The notes: generated by a model from the sequence alone, not told the origin. A DNA stretch of 64,000 nucleotides from Synechocystis sp. PCC 7509 (GCF_000332075.2 NZ_ALVU02000001.1:1071192-1135191); one strand, 5' to 3'; shown: positions 40,086 to 50,729, counted from the first letter of the stretch. Translations and numbers: made by a program.

Positions 40086-40691
40086 ATGTCGAATTTGTGC
40101 CAGGGAATGCAAATTTCTAATTCTACTCAAGACAATTGCCCATCTTGGGGGAAGTTAATTGTTTTAACCGGCCCTAGTGGCGTTGGCAAGGGTACTTTGG
40201 TGCAAGTTCTCCGGCAACGTCACCCCGAACTTTATTTGTCAATTTCTGCGACTACTCGTTCGCCACGTCCGGGGGAAATTCAAGAGCAACATTACTACTT
40301 TGTTAGTCGTAATGATTTTGAAAAAATGATTGCGGGCAATAATCTTCTGGAATGGGCAGAGTTTGCGGGGAACTATTACGGCACTTTGCGTTTACCTGTA
40401 GAACAAAAACTCGCCCAAAGCAAAACTGTTTTGCTGGAAATTGAGCTACAAGGAGCTAAACAAATTTCTACTTCTATGCCCGATGCCTTACGGATTTTTA
40501 TTCTACCGCCGTCTTTTAGCGCCTTAGAGCAACGCTTGCGAAACCGCGCCACCGACTCCGAATCAGCTATTGTTCGTCGTCTTCAACAGGCCCAAATAGA
40601 AATTGATGCCGCTTGCGAGTTTGATTTACAAATTATTAATGACGACTTAGAAACAGCTTTGCATCAACTGGAGACTGCTATATTTGGTTAA
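40086..40691 (+). CDS. gmk: guanylate kinase
   Basis: 201 residues from ATG 40086; another ATG at 40107 is possible, and the first 20 residues are poorly conserved in the family. P-loop [13 protein letters not shown]-binding [14 protein letters not shown] segment, and LLEIELQGA. It phosphorylates GMP to GDP. 28 nt after remA, same operon. Confidence 0.94.
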   Translation: MSNLCQGMQISNSTQDNCPSWGKLIVLTGPSGVGKGTLVQVLRQRHPELYLSISATTRSPRPGEIQEQHYYFVSRNDFEKMIAGNNLLEWAEFAGNYYGTLRLPVEQKLAQSKTVLLEIELQGAKQISTSMPDALRIFILPPSFSALEQRLRNRATDSESAIVRRLQQAQIEIDAACEFDLQIINDDLETALHQLETAIFG

Positions 40692-40698
40692 AGCCAAA

Positions 40699-40764
40699 AG
40701 AGTAGGCAAAAAAAGTAAAAGTTTTCACTTAAAGTAAATACAATTTACCTTTCTTACCTACTCT
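40699..40764. terminator. imperfect hairpin between convergent gmk and psaL
   Basis: Arms of about 22 nt (from AGAGTAGG at 40699-40706 to CCTACTCT at 40757-40764) pair with a few mismatches or wobbles, and A/T tracts occur in the arms. The position between convergent genes suggests a bidirectional terminator. Confidence 0.45.
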
Positions 40765-40806
40765 ATTTATCCCGCAAATTTTTAGGCGTGCGGTGAGTTC
40801 TCCCAA

Positions 40807-41328
40807 CTAGCCAAACACTCGTTGGATTACTTCTATATTGTCAAGCAGGAAGTAGGCAACTACCGCCCCACCAACGCCACCAATTAGAAAGCTAGTAGCG
40901 TAAGTATTCCAACCTTCGGGGGACTTGAAAGCATCAGGTACTTTATTTGCTGTCGTTACATTAGCAACTGGTTGGGGAGGATTGCTATTAGCGTACAGTG
41001 CGATCGCAAAAGCTGAAATTGCCACCATACCCAAGGTTGATAATAACCCAGCCAAATTAGCAATATCAGTATCTCGCAGTGGCCCTAGTTTGGCAAAGGG
41101 GCCAAGCAGCCAATAACCATGAGCCATACCAGCTTCTATTCCTCGCCGTTGGGTAGTTATCCCTTGGCGGTAAGCTGGCAAGTTATTAATGAACCATTTA
41201 ACGAGGCTAGAATTATTGATTGGTGTTTCCAAGTCTCCCCACTGCGGATCGCGGTTGGGAGGAAACACAACTTCTCTATTTCTAGGATCGCTAGGGCGAT
41301 CTTTTGATGCATCTATTGCTTGCGCCAT
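40807..41328 (-). CDS. psaL: photosystem I reaction centre subunit XI
   Basis: 173 residues from ATG 41328; an upstream in-frame ATG at 41352 is less likely because MAQAIDASKDRPSDPRNREV is the normal opening. Two or three TM helices, GIEAGMAHGYWLLGPF and LRDTDIANLAGLLS conserved. PsaL mediates PSI oligomer contacts in the thylakoid membrane. Last of the psaF-psaJ-psaL order; no psaI was found here. Confidence 0.96.
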   Translation of the reverse strand: MAQAIDASKDRPSDPRNREVVFPPNRDPQWGDLETPINNSSLVKWFINNLPAYRQGITTQRRGIEAGMAHGYWLLGPFAKLGPLRDTDIANLAGLLSTLGMVAISAFAIALYANSNPPQPVANVTTANKVPDAFKSPEGWNTYATSFLIGGVGGAVVAYFLLDNIEVIQRVFG

Positions 41329-41522
41329 ATTTGCTCTGATGTATTTAAACAAGATAGTGGCATCATTTTAGGTTATTTGCTGTAGTTAAATAACAGTTTT
41401 CGTTGCCAACTTTAGAAAAATTAATTAAGCTAACTTTTGCTAAATAATCACTAAAAAAACTCGCAATCTATGCTATGGAAAAATTGCAAATTTCTACCTT
41501 TAGAAGTAAGACTAAATTACAG

Positions 41523-41588
41523 TTATTAGCTATTAGCTAAGTAAATTACCTGGTTGACAAGTAATCTATAGGAGCTAACAGCTAATAA
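41523..41588. repeat. 16-bp-stem inverted repeat between psaJ and psaL
   Basis: TTATTAGCTATTAGCT (41523-41538) pairs with AGCTAACAGCTAATAA (41573-41588) with one mismatch around a 34-nt loop. It lies just downstream of psaJ on the minus strand and might attenuate read-through into psaL or stabilise the psaFJ mRNA. Confidence 0.55.
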
Positions 41589-41617
41589 GATTTTATCGAA
41601 GTAGTAAATAGCTACTG

Positions 41618-41767
41618 CTACGGCATAGGATGAAAAAGCAAGTCAGGGAAACTGTAATTGAATAAAGCCCAAGTAGTGAAAGCAACAGAAACTGAAAGCA
41701 CTGCCAGCACTGGCGCTAGAGAAAGATACTGAAGAAAGTAGGTTTTTTGGTCTTCTTTATTTTTCAT
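41618..41767 (-). CDS. psaJ: photosystem I subunit IX
   Basis: 49 residues, found by reading the 230-nt gap after psaF. The opening is MKNKEDQKTYFLQYLSLAP and the end is YSFPDLLFHPMP, both characteristic of PsaJ; one TM helix lies between. It is 38 nt downstream of psaF, the usual psaFJ operon. PsaJ sits beside PsaF at the PSI periphery. Confidence 0.95.
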   Translation of the reverse strand: MKNKEDQKTYFLQYLSLAPVLAVLSVSVAFTTWALFNYSFPDLLFHPMP

Positions 41768-41805
41768 CAATTGACATCCAAAATAAACGGATAAATTAAG
41801 CTAAA

Positions 41806-42306
41806 TTAGCGCGGCGAAACAGGTATTTCTTCATCTTTGGCGTAAAGTTCGCCAGATAAAAATTCCGAAGTAGCTGCCAAAGGCCAAGTAGCACCTCCGA
41901 CGGTACATTGCAGCGCCAAAGGCACGTCAATGATAATTTCCTTGCTTTCGGGAGAACCGTCTAATTTCTTGATGGCTCGGATATAAGAGCGACCTGCCCA
42001 GCCAATCCAACCAGCAATATAAAGAAAGAGAATGCTAGGAATAATAAAATCTCCAGCACGGTCGAGGCGACCATCAACAATTAAATGGGGCAAACCTTCA
42101 GGACCGCACTGGGCTTGAGCATAACGCTCAAAACGTTTTGCGCCGGATTGAGGGTCGGAAGTTGTGTTGCGGGCATCTTTTGCCCGTTGAAGAAACGCTG
42201 GTGATTCACTACAAGGTACTAGGTTAGCTCCCGGTGAAGCTGAGGCTGGAGGAGCAAAGTTAAACCAGAAACCAATGACTAGAACCAAAGCAAACAATCG
42301 TTGCAT
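41806..42306 (-). CDS. psaF: photosystem I subunit III
   Basis: 166 residues. A signal peptide (about 1-23, ending ASAS) directs the N-terminal domain to the lumen. [21 protein letters not shown] and [16 protein letters not shown] are conserved PsaF blocks, followed by TM helices. First gene of psaF-psaJ-psaL. Confidence 0.97.
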   Translation of the reverse strand: MQRLFALVLVIGFWFNFAPPASASPGANLVPCSESPAFLQRAKDARNTTSDPQSGAKRFERYAQAQCGPEGLPHLIVDGRLDRAGDFIIPSILFLYIAGWIGWAGRSYIRAIKKLDGSPESKEIIIDVPLALQCTVGGATWPLAATSEFLSGELYAKDEEIPVSPR

Positions 42307-42655
42307 GAAATTGTTTCCCTTTGTTACAAAACAAATAAAGTTTGTTGTACGAGCGAAAAATCTGCTCTTGAGGGTTTCCCTCTACAGAGTTTTCCCAGAG
42401 AGCGGATCTTGGCGGTAGCAATAGTTATACTGCCGATTTTCCCCAAGAGCGAAAATGCTTGTACAAGTTTTTTTGGGGAGGCGAGTTTGACCGGAAGCAT
42501 AACGATACCTATCAAACTCGCGCTCTGAGCTTGGAAGTTATCATACTCTTGTCGGCGATCCGAGAAGGGTTTAAGTAAATAAAAGTTTAAGTTTCTCAAA
42601 CAATACAAGCAGGCAACTGCCAGAAATATAGTAAATTAAGCGTTGATTTCAAAAA
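42307..42655. promoter_or_regulatory. divergent psaF / tsaD upstream region
   Basis: 349 nt without a gene. Several short inverted repeats are present (GAGGGTTTCCCTC near 42367, CTTGTACAAG followed by T7 near 42459). A light-responsive psaF promoter must lie here, but I could not place -10/-35 boxes or a complete HLR1-type site. Confidence 0.4.
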
Positions 42656-43699
42656 ATGGCAACTATCTTAGCAATAGAAACTAGCTGCGATGAAACTGCC
42701 GTGGCAGTAGTAAACAATCGTACCGTTTGCAGTAGTATCGTAGCTTCTCAAATTCCCATTCATAAAAAGTACGGCGGGGTAGTACCAGAAGTAGCATCGC
42801 GCCAGCACTTAGAAACCATCAATAGCGCGACTTCCGCCGCCCTAGAACAGGCGCAAATATCAATAAACCAAATTGATGCGATCGCCGTAACTTGTGCGCC
42901 AGGGCTTGTAGGGGCGCTAATGGTAGGCTTATCTGCCGCCAAAACTTTAGCAATTTTGTACAACCTGCCATTAATCGGAGTACATCACCTCGAAGGGCAT
43001 ATTTACGCCAATTGTTTGAGCGAACCTAGTTTAGAGCCGCCGTTTTTAAGTTTGTTAGTTTCTGGCGGTCATACCAGCTTGATTTATGTCAAAGATTGCG
43101 GCGGATACGAAACCCTGGGGCAAACCCGCGACGATGCGGCGGGAGAAGCTTTTGACAAAGTAGCCCGATTATTAGACTTAGGATATCCGGGCGGCCCAGC
43201 CATTGATAAGTTAGCTCAAATCGGCAATCCCCAAGCTTTTGCCCTTCCCGAAGGCAAAATTTCTCTGCCCAAGGGTGGTTATCATCCTTACGATTCTAGT
43301 TTTAGCGGCTTAAAAACGGCGGTGTTGCGGCTAGTACAGCAGCTAAAGGTTGAAAACGTGGTTGTTCCCGTGGCAGATATCGCTGCTAGTTTTCAAGAAA
43401 CTGTAGCCCAAAGTCTCACCAAAAGAGCCATTGCTTGTGCTATCGATTTCGGTCTAGACACTATTGCTGTAGGTGGTGGCGTAGCGGCAAATAGCGGACT
43501 GAGACAGCATTTACAAAAAGCTGCTACCGATCGCAATTTACGCGTACTATTTCCACCGATGAAGTTTTGTACCGACAATGCGGCAATGATTGGCTGTGCG
43601 GCGGCGGCACACTTTGAGCGCGGACACACTTCACCATTAACTTTGGGAGTGCGATCGCGTTTACCACTAACAGAAGTTATGCAACTCTATCAGCATTAG
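42656..43699 (+). CDS. tsaD: tRNA N6-threonylcarbamoyladenosine transferase
   Basis: 347 residues. ETSCDETA opening, metal-binding HHLEGHIYA near 105-115 and [10 protein letters not shown] near 270. TsaD transfers the threonylcarbamoyl group to A37 of tRNAs that read ANN codons. The partner enzyme tsaC is at 47796-48383. Confidence 0.96.
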   Translation: MATILAIETSCDETAVAVVNNRTVCSSIVASQIPIHKKYGGVVPEVASRQHLETINSATSAALEQAQISINQIDAIAVTCAPGLVGALMVGLSAAKTLAILYNLPLIGVHHLEGHIYANCLSEPSLEPPFLSLLVSGGHTSLIYVKDCGGYETLGQTRDDAAGEAFDKVARLLDLGYPGGPAIDKLAQIGNPQAFALPEGKISLPKGGYHPYDSSFSGLKTAVLRLVQQLKVENVVVPVADIAASFQETVAQSLTKRAIACAIDFGLDTIAVGGGVAANSGLRQHLQKAATDRNLRVLFPPMKFCTDNAAMIGCAAAAHFERGHTSPLTLGVRSRLPLTEVMQLYQH

Positions 43700-43715
43700 G
43701 GAATTGCCATTACCC

Positions 43716-44642
43716 CTATCTAACCAAAATAGAACGAATTTCCCTAGCCACAGCATCTGTTTGTTCTAGCATTGCCAAGTGTCCGCAATTGGAAATTTCT
43801 AATACATTGCCTTGGTTGCTTTGAAACAACGGGTGAAAGCTTGCCAGATGACGTACATATTTTGGTTCCATAATCTGGTCTTGCTGTCCGGCAAAGAAAT
43901 ACACAGGCTGAGACAATTGAGATACTAACGAAGGTAATCGGTTAACTTCTGCCTCGGTGGTCGAGTCTAAAAGCGTGCCTAAAGCAGCTTCGGGGTCAGC
44001 CATTACAAAATCAATTACTCTTTGCCGACCCCACTTTTGGGCGATCGGATTAACTACGTTAGCGCGGGTAAATATTAAGTCAACTAAAGGCAAATAACAA
44101 AGCCAACGCGGACGGATTTTTACTAACTGCTGACCGGCGGCGCGAAACTGCTCAAAAGCCTCTTTGAGATAAACTCCTCCACCCGCATTAATACAAATTA
44201 CTCCTTTAATTTGGGTACTACGGTCGGCAGCCCATAGCGCCACCGTAGCGCCTAGAGAGTGACCAATTAACCAGGCGTTGTTAATATTTAACTTTTCTAA
44301 CAAAATTACTAAATCCTGGGCATAAGCCGCCGCCGTGTAGCAATTAGAAAATATATTTTCCGCCGTCGCCTCTAAGGAATTGGTCTGAAATGGGGTAATG
44401 GAGAAAGAATTATTTGTTAACTTAGTTTTTGCTGTGTTGGGCGCTAAACCGCCAATCGATTCACCAAAGCCACGTAAATCGTAAGCCAAACACTGGTAAT
44501 CGGGGGCAAATCCTTCGATTAAAGGTTGCCAGTATTTACGACTTAATAGCCAACCGTGAATAAAAACTAAGGTCGGAGAACTTGACGCAAAGCCCGTCAG
44601 TTCGTAGCTATGTTCAATTCCCAAAATTTCAATAGTTGCCAT
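43716..44642 (-). CDS. alpha/beta hydrolase
   Basis: 308 residues. Oxyanion HGW near 29-31, nucleophile Ser129 in GHSLGA, acid in GQQDQIMEP and His in NCGHLAML. A polar insert (about 66-102) lies between early strands. The substrate is unknown; it is not obviously an esterase or a dehalogenase. Confidence 0.85.
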   Translation of the reverse strand: MATIEILGIEHSYELTGFASSSPTLVFIHGWLLSRKYWQPLIEGFAPDYQCLAYDLRGFGESIGGLAPNTAKTKLTNNSFSITPFQTNSLEATAENIFSNCYTAAAYAQDLVILLEKLNINNAWLIGHSLGATVALWAADRSTQIKGVICINAGGGVYLKEAFEQFRAAGQQLVKIRPRWLCYLPLVDLIFTRANVVNPIAQKWGRQRVIDFVMADPEAALGTLLDSTTEAEVNRLPSLVSQLSQPVYFFAGQQDQIMEPKYVRHLASFHPLFQSNQGNVLEISNCGHLAMLEQTDAVAREIRSILVR

Positions 44643-45535
<893 letters not shown>

Positions 45536-45614
45536 AGCCGTTCCTACTAGACAATTAAATGGTTATTTGTTATAGTCTTACTTCTTGTGTTAAGTTAGTG
45601 GACGAGATTAAATC

Positions 45615-45688
45615 CGGGATGTAGCGCAGCTTGGTAGCGCGCCTGCTTTGGGAGCAGGATGTCGCAGGTTCAAATCCTGTCATCCCGA
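45615..45688 (+). tRNA. tRNA-Pro (UGG)
   Basis: 74 nt. Acceptor stem CGGGATG/CATCCCG with discriminator A, D arm GCGCAGCTTGGTAGCGC, anticodon stem CCTGC/GCAGG with loop TTTGGGA (anticodon TGG), and T arm GCAGG-TTCAAAT-CCTGT. CCA is not encoded. No integrase or att duplication was seen beside it. Confidence 0.97.
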
Positions 45689-46099
45689 TTGAGAAAAAAT
45701 ATCTAAAATAATTGCAATTAGTTACAATTTATGCTGCAACTAAGATAAAAAACAGTGCCAATTTTCAAATTGGTAACAAAATCTTGTCCAAGCAGCTTAC
45801 TTAGATCCGGTGAAGTAGGAACGATTTTTCTTTGCCCAGCGTCAACCATAAACAAGTGTAGATTGTCAGCGATTAGAGATTTTGTCCAAAAACCTTTGTT
45901 TCCCTGAGAACGCCAGGAACAAATTGTGCCAAATTTTCAACAGCTAAAACTAAGTAGAATTATATTGAGCGGGCAAAAAAAGGAATGAACGATAGAATAG
46001 CTCACATAAATTGTTCCTCCTCATCACACATCGAATCAATAGTAAGTAAGATATAACCGTTTGACTGATAATAATTGGCAACTCATGCCAGGAGTATTC
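45689..46099. other. intergenic region between tRNA-Pro and tic22
   Basis: 411 nt, A/T rich. A ribosome-site-like AGGAGG on the minus strand near 46016 is followed by ATG TGA, so no ORF results. No further gene recognised. Confidence 0.5.
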
Positions 46100-46861
46100 A
46101 TGAAATCAATGTTTAATTTGGGTGCAAAGTTAGGGATAGTTAGCAGTGCCATCATCGGCTCGGCAATTGTCGGCACCCTCAGCGCGATCGCCATGCCTCA
46201 AGAGAAAATTGTCCAAAAGCTAGGGCCAGTACCTGTATTTACCATCACTGATGCCAAAGGAGCGCCGCTAGTAGCTTCTAATAGCGACAACGATAAGCAA
46301 GGAGGAGTTGCGGGGGTATTTATCAATCAACGGGATGCAGAAGCGTTCGTCAATCAGCTTAAAACCAAAAACCCGGAACTAGCTAAAAGCGTCCGGGTAG
46401 TTCCCGTCTCTTTGGGTGAAGTATATAAGCTAGATCAATCTACCGCCAACAAACCTAACGCCTTAGACTTTGCTTACGTACCAGCCAAGCAACAAGTAGA
46501 TGCAGCAATGGCAATACTTAAAAAAGCAGGTCAAGATGAGAAAAAGTTTCAAGGAACGCCGTTGTTTGTCGCTAAAGCTGGCAAAGAAAAAGGCTACTTA
46601 ACGGTAAAACAAGCAAATCAACAAGTAATTCCTTTCTTTTTCAACCAAGAAGAATTGCAAACAATGCTAGAGCGCTTCAAAAAACAACAACCAGACTTAG
46701 CTTCTACTGTGGAAATTCAAGTAGTGAACTTAGAAGGGGTAATTGAAACGATGAAAAGTCGCAACGATAACCAGCTAGACCAAATCATGTTGGTTCCACC
46801 CAAAGAATCAATAGACTTTGTTCGCAGTCTGCAACCAGCAGCGCAACCACGTAAAAAATAG
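46100..46861 (+). CDS. Tic22-family protein
   Basis: 253 residues from ATG 46100, which has AGGAG 7 nt upstream (46088-46092). An N-terminal hydrophobic signal (about 8-30) precedes two repeated halves with VFINQRDAEAFVNQLK and FFNQEELQTMLERFKK. Cyanobacterial Tic22 is a periplasmic/thylakoid chaperone-like protein linked to outer membrane biogenesis. prmC follows 8 nt later. Confidence 0.88.
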   Translation: MKSMFNLGAKLGIVSSAIIGSAIVGTLSAIAMPQEKIVQKLGPVPVFTITDAKGAPLVASNSDNDKQGGVAGVFINQRDAEAFVNQLKTKNPELAKSVRVVPVSLGEVYKLDQSTANKPNALDFAYVPAKQQVDAAMAILKKAGQDEKKFQGTPLFVAKAGKEKGYLTVKQANQQVIPFFFNQEELQTMLERFKKQQPDLASTVEIQVVNLEGVIETMKSRNDNQLDQIMLVPPKESIDFVRSLQPAAQPRKK

Positions 46862-46869
46862 GTTGGTTA

Positions 46870-47772
46870 GTGACTCAAAAGCTGTGGGTGGTTTCGGGAG
46901 ACGAACTTTGGCAGTGGCGTAAAGCCGCCCAAAAAGCGGCGATCGCAGCTAAAGTTTTACCAAGCGAATTAGACTGGCTGCTGCAAGAAGTAGCAGGACT
47001 TGAAAAATTAACTCTACGCCTAGAGTCTTTTCAAGATTTGCCCCAAATTCCCCTACAGCTAAAGCTTGAAGACTTAGACAGGTTATGGCAAAGACGGCTA
47101 GAGGAGTGCTTGCCAGTTCAGTATATTGCTGGAGTTGTGTTTTGGCGAAACTTTAAATTAGCGGTTTCTCCAGCAGTACTGATTCCCCGCCCAGAAACAG
47201 AGCAACTAATCGATCTGGCGGTAATGGCGACAAAAAGTAGCCCCCCACTCCTACAAGGACACTGGGCAGACTTAGGGACGGGTAGTGGAGCAATTAGTGT
47301 AGGACTTGCGGAGGTATTTCCGCAAGCAAAGATCCATGCTGTTGATTCCAGCCAACAAGCTATAGAAATCGCGCTGACTAATGCTCAATCCTTGGGTTAT
47401 GGAAATCGCATTAACTTCTACCAGGGTTCTTGGTGGCAGCCTCTAGCAAGGCTCAAGGGTAAATTTAGCGGTATGGTGTCCAATCCTCCTTATATTCCCA
47501 GCGCTTTAGTATCGCAGCTACAACCGGAAGTTGCCCAGCACGAACCAAAGCTGGCTCTAGATGGCGGCGAAGACGGCTTAGACTGCTTGCGCTATTTAGT
47601 TGACACTGCGCCAGATTATTTGCAGAGTGGGGGGGTTTGGTTGGTAGAAACTATGGCGGGACAAGCAGAAATTGTTGCAAAGTTGCTAGGCGATCGCCAA
47701 AGTTATACTAATATTTCAATTCATGCCGATTTAGCAGGCATTGAACGTTTTGTTTTAGCTTTAATAAAGTAA
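46870..47772 (+). CDS. prmC: peptide chain release factor N5-glutamine methyltransferase
   Basis: 300 residues from GTG 46870. Helical N-domain, then class I methyltransferase with LGTGSGAISVGLA and the NPPY motif (SNPPYIPS). It methylates the GGQ glutamine of release factors. In a tight run with tic22, tsaC and a histidine kinase. Confidence 0.94.
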   Translation: MTQKLWVVSGDELWQWRKAAQKAAIAAKVLPSELDWLLQEVAGLEKLTLRLESFQDLPQIPLQLKLEDLDRLWQRRLEECLPVQYIAGVVFWRNFKLAVSPAVLIPRPETEQLIDLAVMATKSSPPLLQGHWADLGTGSGAISVGLAEVFPQAKIHAVDSSQQAIEIALTNAQSLGYGNRINFYQGSWWQPLARLKGKFSGMVSNPPYIPSALVSQLQPEVAQHEPKLALDGGEDGLDCLRYLVDTAPDYLQSGGVWLVETMAGQAEIVAKLLGDRQSYTNISIHADLAGIERFVLALIK

Positions 47773-47795
47773 TTAAATTTTCAAAAAAACTAACA

Positions 47796-48383
47796 ATGAC
47801 GCAAGCAACGCGGCAAGAATTGATAGAGGGAGTTCTTGCTGGCAATTTAATTAGTTTTCCCACCGATACAGTTCCAGCTTTGGCAGCTTTACCGCAAAAA
47901 GCACCATTAATTTTTGCCGCCAAGCAGCGCAGTCAAGATAAACCGCTAATTTTGATGGCGGCCGATGCTACCGAGCTTTGGGATTTTGTGGCGGGGAGTA
48001 GAGAGGAATTATTAATTTGGCAACAAATGGCGGCAACTTATTGGCCTGGTGCAGTAACTATGGTGCTACCAGCTAGCGATCGCGTGCCTAAAGACATCAA
48101 CTTAGCAAGTCCTGATACTGTTGGCTTGCGCGTGCCAAATCATGCCGTTGCTCAAGCTATTTTGGCTCGTACTGGGGCGCTGGCTACTACTAGCGCTAAT
48201 AAGTCGGGTAAACCACCATTACAAACCCTTGAGGAAATTGCTGCTGAGTTTCCCCATGTTCTAACTTTACTACCTACATTAGGTGGAGAACCTTTAGCCA
48301 GTGCTATGCCTTCTACAGTTATTAAGTGGATTGGTAACAATTGGCAGATTTTACGTTTGGGAGCGGTTACGTTAAAGACTTGA
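47796..48383 (+). CDS. tsaC: L-threonylcarbamoyladenylate synthase
   Basis: 195 residues, YrdC/Sua5-like domain only (no C-terminal Sua5 extension). SFPTDTVPALAA and AKQRSQDKPLILM form the nucleotide site and GLRVPNH follows. It makes the intermediate used by TsaD (42656-43699). 23 nt after prmC. Confidence 0.93.
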   Translation: MTQATRQELIEGVLAGNLISFPTDTVPALAALPQKAPLIFAAKQRSQDKPLILMAADATELWDFVAGSREELLIWQQMAATYWPGAVTMVLPASDRVPKDINLASPDTVGLRVPNHAVAQAILARTGALATTSANKSGKPPLQTLEEIAAEFPHVLTLLPTLGGEPLASAMPSTVIKWIGNNWQILRLGAVTLKT

Positions 48384-48398
48384 TTTACGCAATTAATT

Positions 48399-49331
48399 AT
48401 GGATTTGGCTAACTGGGTATATTTCGCAACGGGATTAGGAGTGGGATTAGGGAGTCGTTGGTTAAAGCCGCCAAGAGTTTCTACTTCTGCACCAGTTATT
48501 CCCCTACAACAATCAGATATTTGGCAACAAACCCAACTTGCTTACTTGATGGCGCAACAAATGAGCCAATTTAAAGGGGGTTTTTTGGCGCGTACTTCTC
48601 ATGAATTGCGATCGCCTTTGAGTAATATTATTGGTTTACATCAATTAATTTTGTCCGATTTATGCGACGACAAAACCGAAGAACGTCAATTTGTTGCCCA
48701 AGCTCATGAAGCAGCCTTGGAGTTAGTCAAGCTGATCGACGAAATCCTCAATGTTTCCAGAATCGAGCAGGGGACTAATAAACTAGAAATTCAACCACTA
48801 CAATTAAGTTTTGTTTTAGAGGAAGTTTGTAATATTTTACGCATGGTAGCGGCAAATCGCCGCCATCAGATAAATCTATCGCCGCCGCCTCCAGAAATTT
48901 ATGTTTTAGCCGATCCTCGCTGGTTGCGGCAAATAATTCTCAATCTAATCGATACAGTGATTCTCGGCGTTGAAGATGGCACAATTTTGTATCTATCGGT
49001 TTCTTTAGTGCCAGAAACTGAATTTGTTTATATTTGGATAGATGCGCCCTTAGCTGCTAGTAATTGGAATGAGCCTATCAATTTAATGCAATCGACGGGT
49101 GCTAGTTGTGACACTATTGGTTGCAAAGCACGTTTTGTTGCTGAGTATAGCCTAAACAAAACTTCCCCCGGATTAGGATTGTTACTTGCTCAAACTTTGT
49201 TGGAAGTTATGCAAGGCAAATTAGAAATTTTTCCTGCGCCTACAAATAGTGAACTATCGCCCACAACGCGAATGCAAATTTCTATCCCCCGATTAACTCT
49301 TGATAATGCGCTTCTAGAGCTTGAACCTTAG
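48399..49331 (+). CDS. histidine kinase with degenerate ATPase domain
   Basis: 310 residues. A short hydrophobic N-terminus (6-22), then the H-box FLARTSHELRSPLSN (about 66-80). The ATPase lobe is eroded: the N-box Asn is lost (ILNLIDTVI), no DxGxG G1 box is present (WIDAPLAASNW), but GLGLLLAQTLLEV remains. It may be a pseudokinase or phosphotransfer partner. 15 nt after tsaC. Its 3' end overlaps the convergent GNAT gene by 50 nt. Confidence 0.78.
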   Translation: MDLANWVYFATGLGVGLGSRWLKPPRVSTSAPVIPLQQSDIWQQTQLAYLMAQQMSQFKGGFLARTSHELRSPLSNIIGLHQLILSDLCDDKTEERQFVAQAHEAALELVKLIDEILNVSRIEQGTNKLEIQPLQLSFVLEEVCNILRMVAANRRHQINLSPPPPEIYVLADPRWLRQIILNLIDTVILGVEDGTILYLSVSLVPETEFVYIWIDAPLAASNWNEPINLMQSTGASCDTIGCKARFVAEYSLNKTSPGLGLLLAQTLLEVMQGKLEIFPAPTNSELSPTTRMQISIPRLTLDNALLELEP

Positions 49332-49749
49332 CTATGGGTTGATTGTACAGTACCATTGTGGTGCTAGAATTAGCTTCAAAGCCGATTCTTTCATAAAAGC
49401 TTTGTTGATGAGTTGTAGTTAGGTAAATCCTCTCAACTTTATTCATACGGGGATGACTCAAAACCGTTTCTACTAACTTGCGTCCCAATCCTGCACCCCG
49501 GTATTCTAGATCAATTACCACATCCCAAATAGTCGCGCGGTAGATACCGTCAGAAGTCGCACGAGCAAAACCAATTAGCTTTTGATTATCCCAAACGCTA
49601 ATTACTGGTTCGCTGTTTTCAATGGCAATATTCAAGTCTTCAATTTTACGCTCGGTTGCCCAAAAAGCTCCTAACTTCAATAGCGCTTGCAATTGAGTTA
49701 GATCGATAACGGATTTGCGATCGCAAAATCGTAGGTGGCTACAGTCCAT
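49282..49749 (-). CDS. GNAT acetyltransferase
   Basis: 155 residues. The acetyl-CoA motif is DLEYRGAGLGRKLVE, and FYERIGFE follows. [19 protein letters not shown] links it to the Ycf52-like protein at 45002-45535, from which it lacks the N-terminal extension. Substrate unknown. Confidence 0.85.
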   Translation of the reverse strand: MDCSHLRFCDRKSVIDLTQLQALLKLGAFWATERKIEDLNIAIENSEPVISVWDNQKLIGFARATSDGIYRATIWDVVIDLEYRGAGLGRKLVETVLSHPRMNKVERIYLTTTHQQSFYERIGFEANSSTTMVLYNQPIAKVQALEAHYQELIGG

Positions 49750-49820
49750 AGTTTTTTTTGTAAACCAAAATTTATTGTAACTTTTTCTTTACATTTATTC
49801 AATTATGCAAAATTTTTAAT

Positions 49821-50081
49821 TTAACCACCGCTCACGGGTGGAATTAAGACTACTTCATCACCATCTACTAAAGGTGTATCAGGAGAAACAAATTGCAAGT
49901 TGACCCCAAAGCGAGTAATTTCTTGCCATTTTTTTAGTTCGGGATGTTGAGAAATTAGGCGTTCTAAAACAGCGAAAGCCGGAGTTTGGGGCGGAAACTC
50001 TAACACTAATTCTGATTGTTGGTAAGCCTCTTGATAGGCTGCAAACAACTTGACAGTAACAGTAATTGCTTGAGACATCAT
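49821..50081 (-). CDS. moaD: MoaD/ThiS-family sulfur carrier
   Basis: 86 residues with beta-grasp pattern and the terminal diglycine (LIPPVSGG) that is thiocarboxylated. ATG at 50081 or 50078. The VNLQFVSPDTPLVDGDEV segment fits MoaD, which supplies sulfur to molybdopterin; ThiS is a less likely alternative. Far from moaA (24636). Confidence 0.85.
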   Translation of the reverse strand: MMSQAITVTVKLFAAYQEAYQQSELVLEFPPQTPAFAVLERLISQHPELKKWQEITRFGVNLQFVSPDTPLVDGDEVVLIPPVSGG

Positions 50082-50115
50082 AATTGGGAATTGGTTATAT
50101 TAAAACTATTACCTA

Positions 50116-50679
50116 TTACCATATTTTTTCTAGTCGCCGAAATTCTTGCTCTACTTGCGACCATAGCTGACGATTTTGAGGATCGGTTTTTAAGGCTTTT
50201 TTGAGAAAAATTCGGGCTTTGTCTGGCTGCTTTTGACCAATTAAATAACTTCCCCAACGCCAGTAAGATATTGCACTCCAAGATTTGATTTCTTTGTCAT
50301 AAGGTAAACGTCGCGCCAAACCTTCTGCTAAAGCGATCGCTCTAGGGAATTTTTGATACTTCCATAACTCTTGTAACTGTTGATAATAGTCATTTTTTAG
50401 CTTTTGTTCGGCAACAGATAATGGTGGCGATGTGGGGCGCGTTACTTTAATTTTTGGCTTGGTGGGAGCGATTTCTATAGGCGGCGATTGCTGGGTTGAT
50501 GCTACCAGAACTTGGTAGGCTGCCGCTAAAGCAATGAATTTTTCCTTGGCCGCGATATGGTCGCCGGGATTAATATCAGGGTGGTATTGCCGCGCTAATC
50601 GTCGGTAGGAAGCTTTTATTTCTGCTAAGGTCGCTAAAGGCGACAATTCTAACAAGCGGTAACAGGCGGCAATGTCCAT
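50116..50679 (-). CDS. DnaJ-domain protein with TPR-like tail
   Basis: 187 residues from ATG 50679. The J domain (1-65) has the HPD motif (ARQYHPDINPGD), so it should stimulate Hsp70. A proline-rich linker follows, then a helical region with TPR-like spacing (YLIGQKQPDKARIFLKKALK). It is not a full DnaJ because the zinc-finger region is missing. 50 nt after clpP. Confidence 0.88.
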   Translation of the reverse strand: MDIAACYRLLELSPLATLAEIKASYRRLARQYHPDINPGDHIAAKEKFIALAAAYQVLVASTQQSPPIEIAPTKPKIKVTRPTSPPLSVAEQKLKNDYYQQLQELWKYQKFPRAIALAEGLARRLPYDKEIKSWSAISYWRWGSYLIGQKQPDKARIFLKKALKTDPQNRQLWSQVEQEFRRLEKIW

Positions 50680-50729
50680 AAAGTTAAATATTGAATAGCC
50701 TTTAGGGTTTAATCTAAAGGCTAATAGCA

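Noticed and set aside
42324..42608. Minus-strand frame upstream of psaF
   Set aside because: It lies in the divergent psaF/tsaD regulatory region and has no protein-like conservation that I recognise.
45615..46099. tRNA-Pro as an integration site for a genomic island
   Set aside because: No integrase and no duplicated tRNA 3' end was found nearby.
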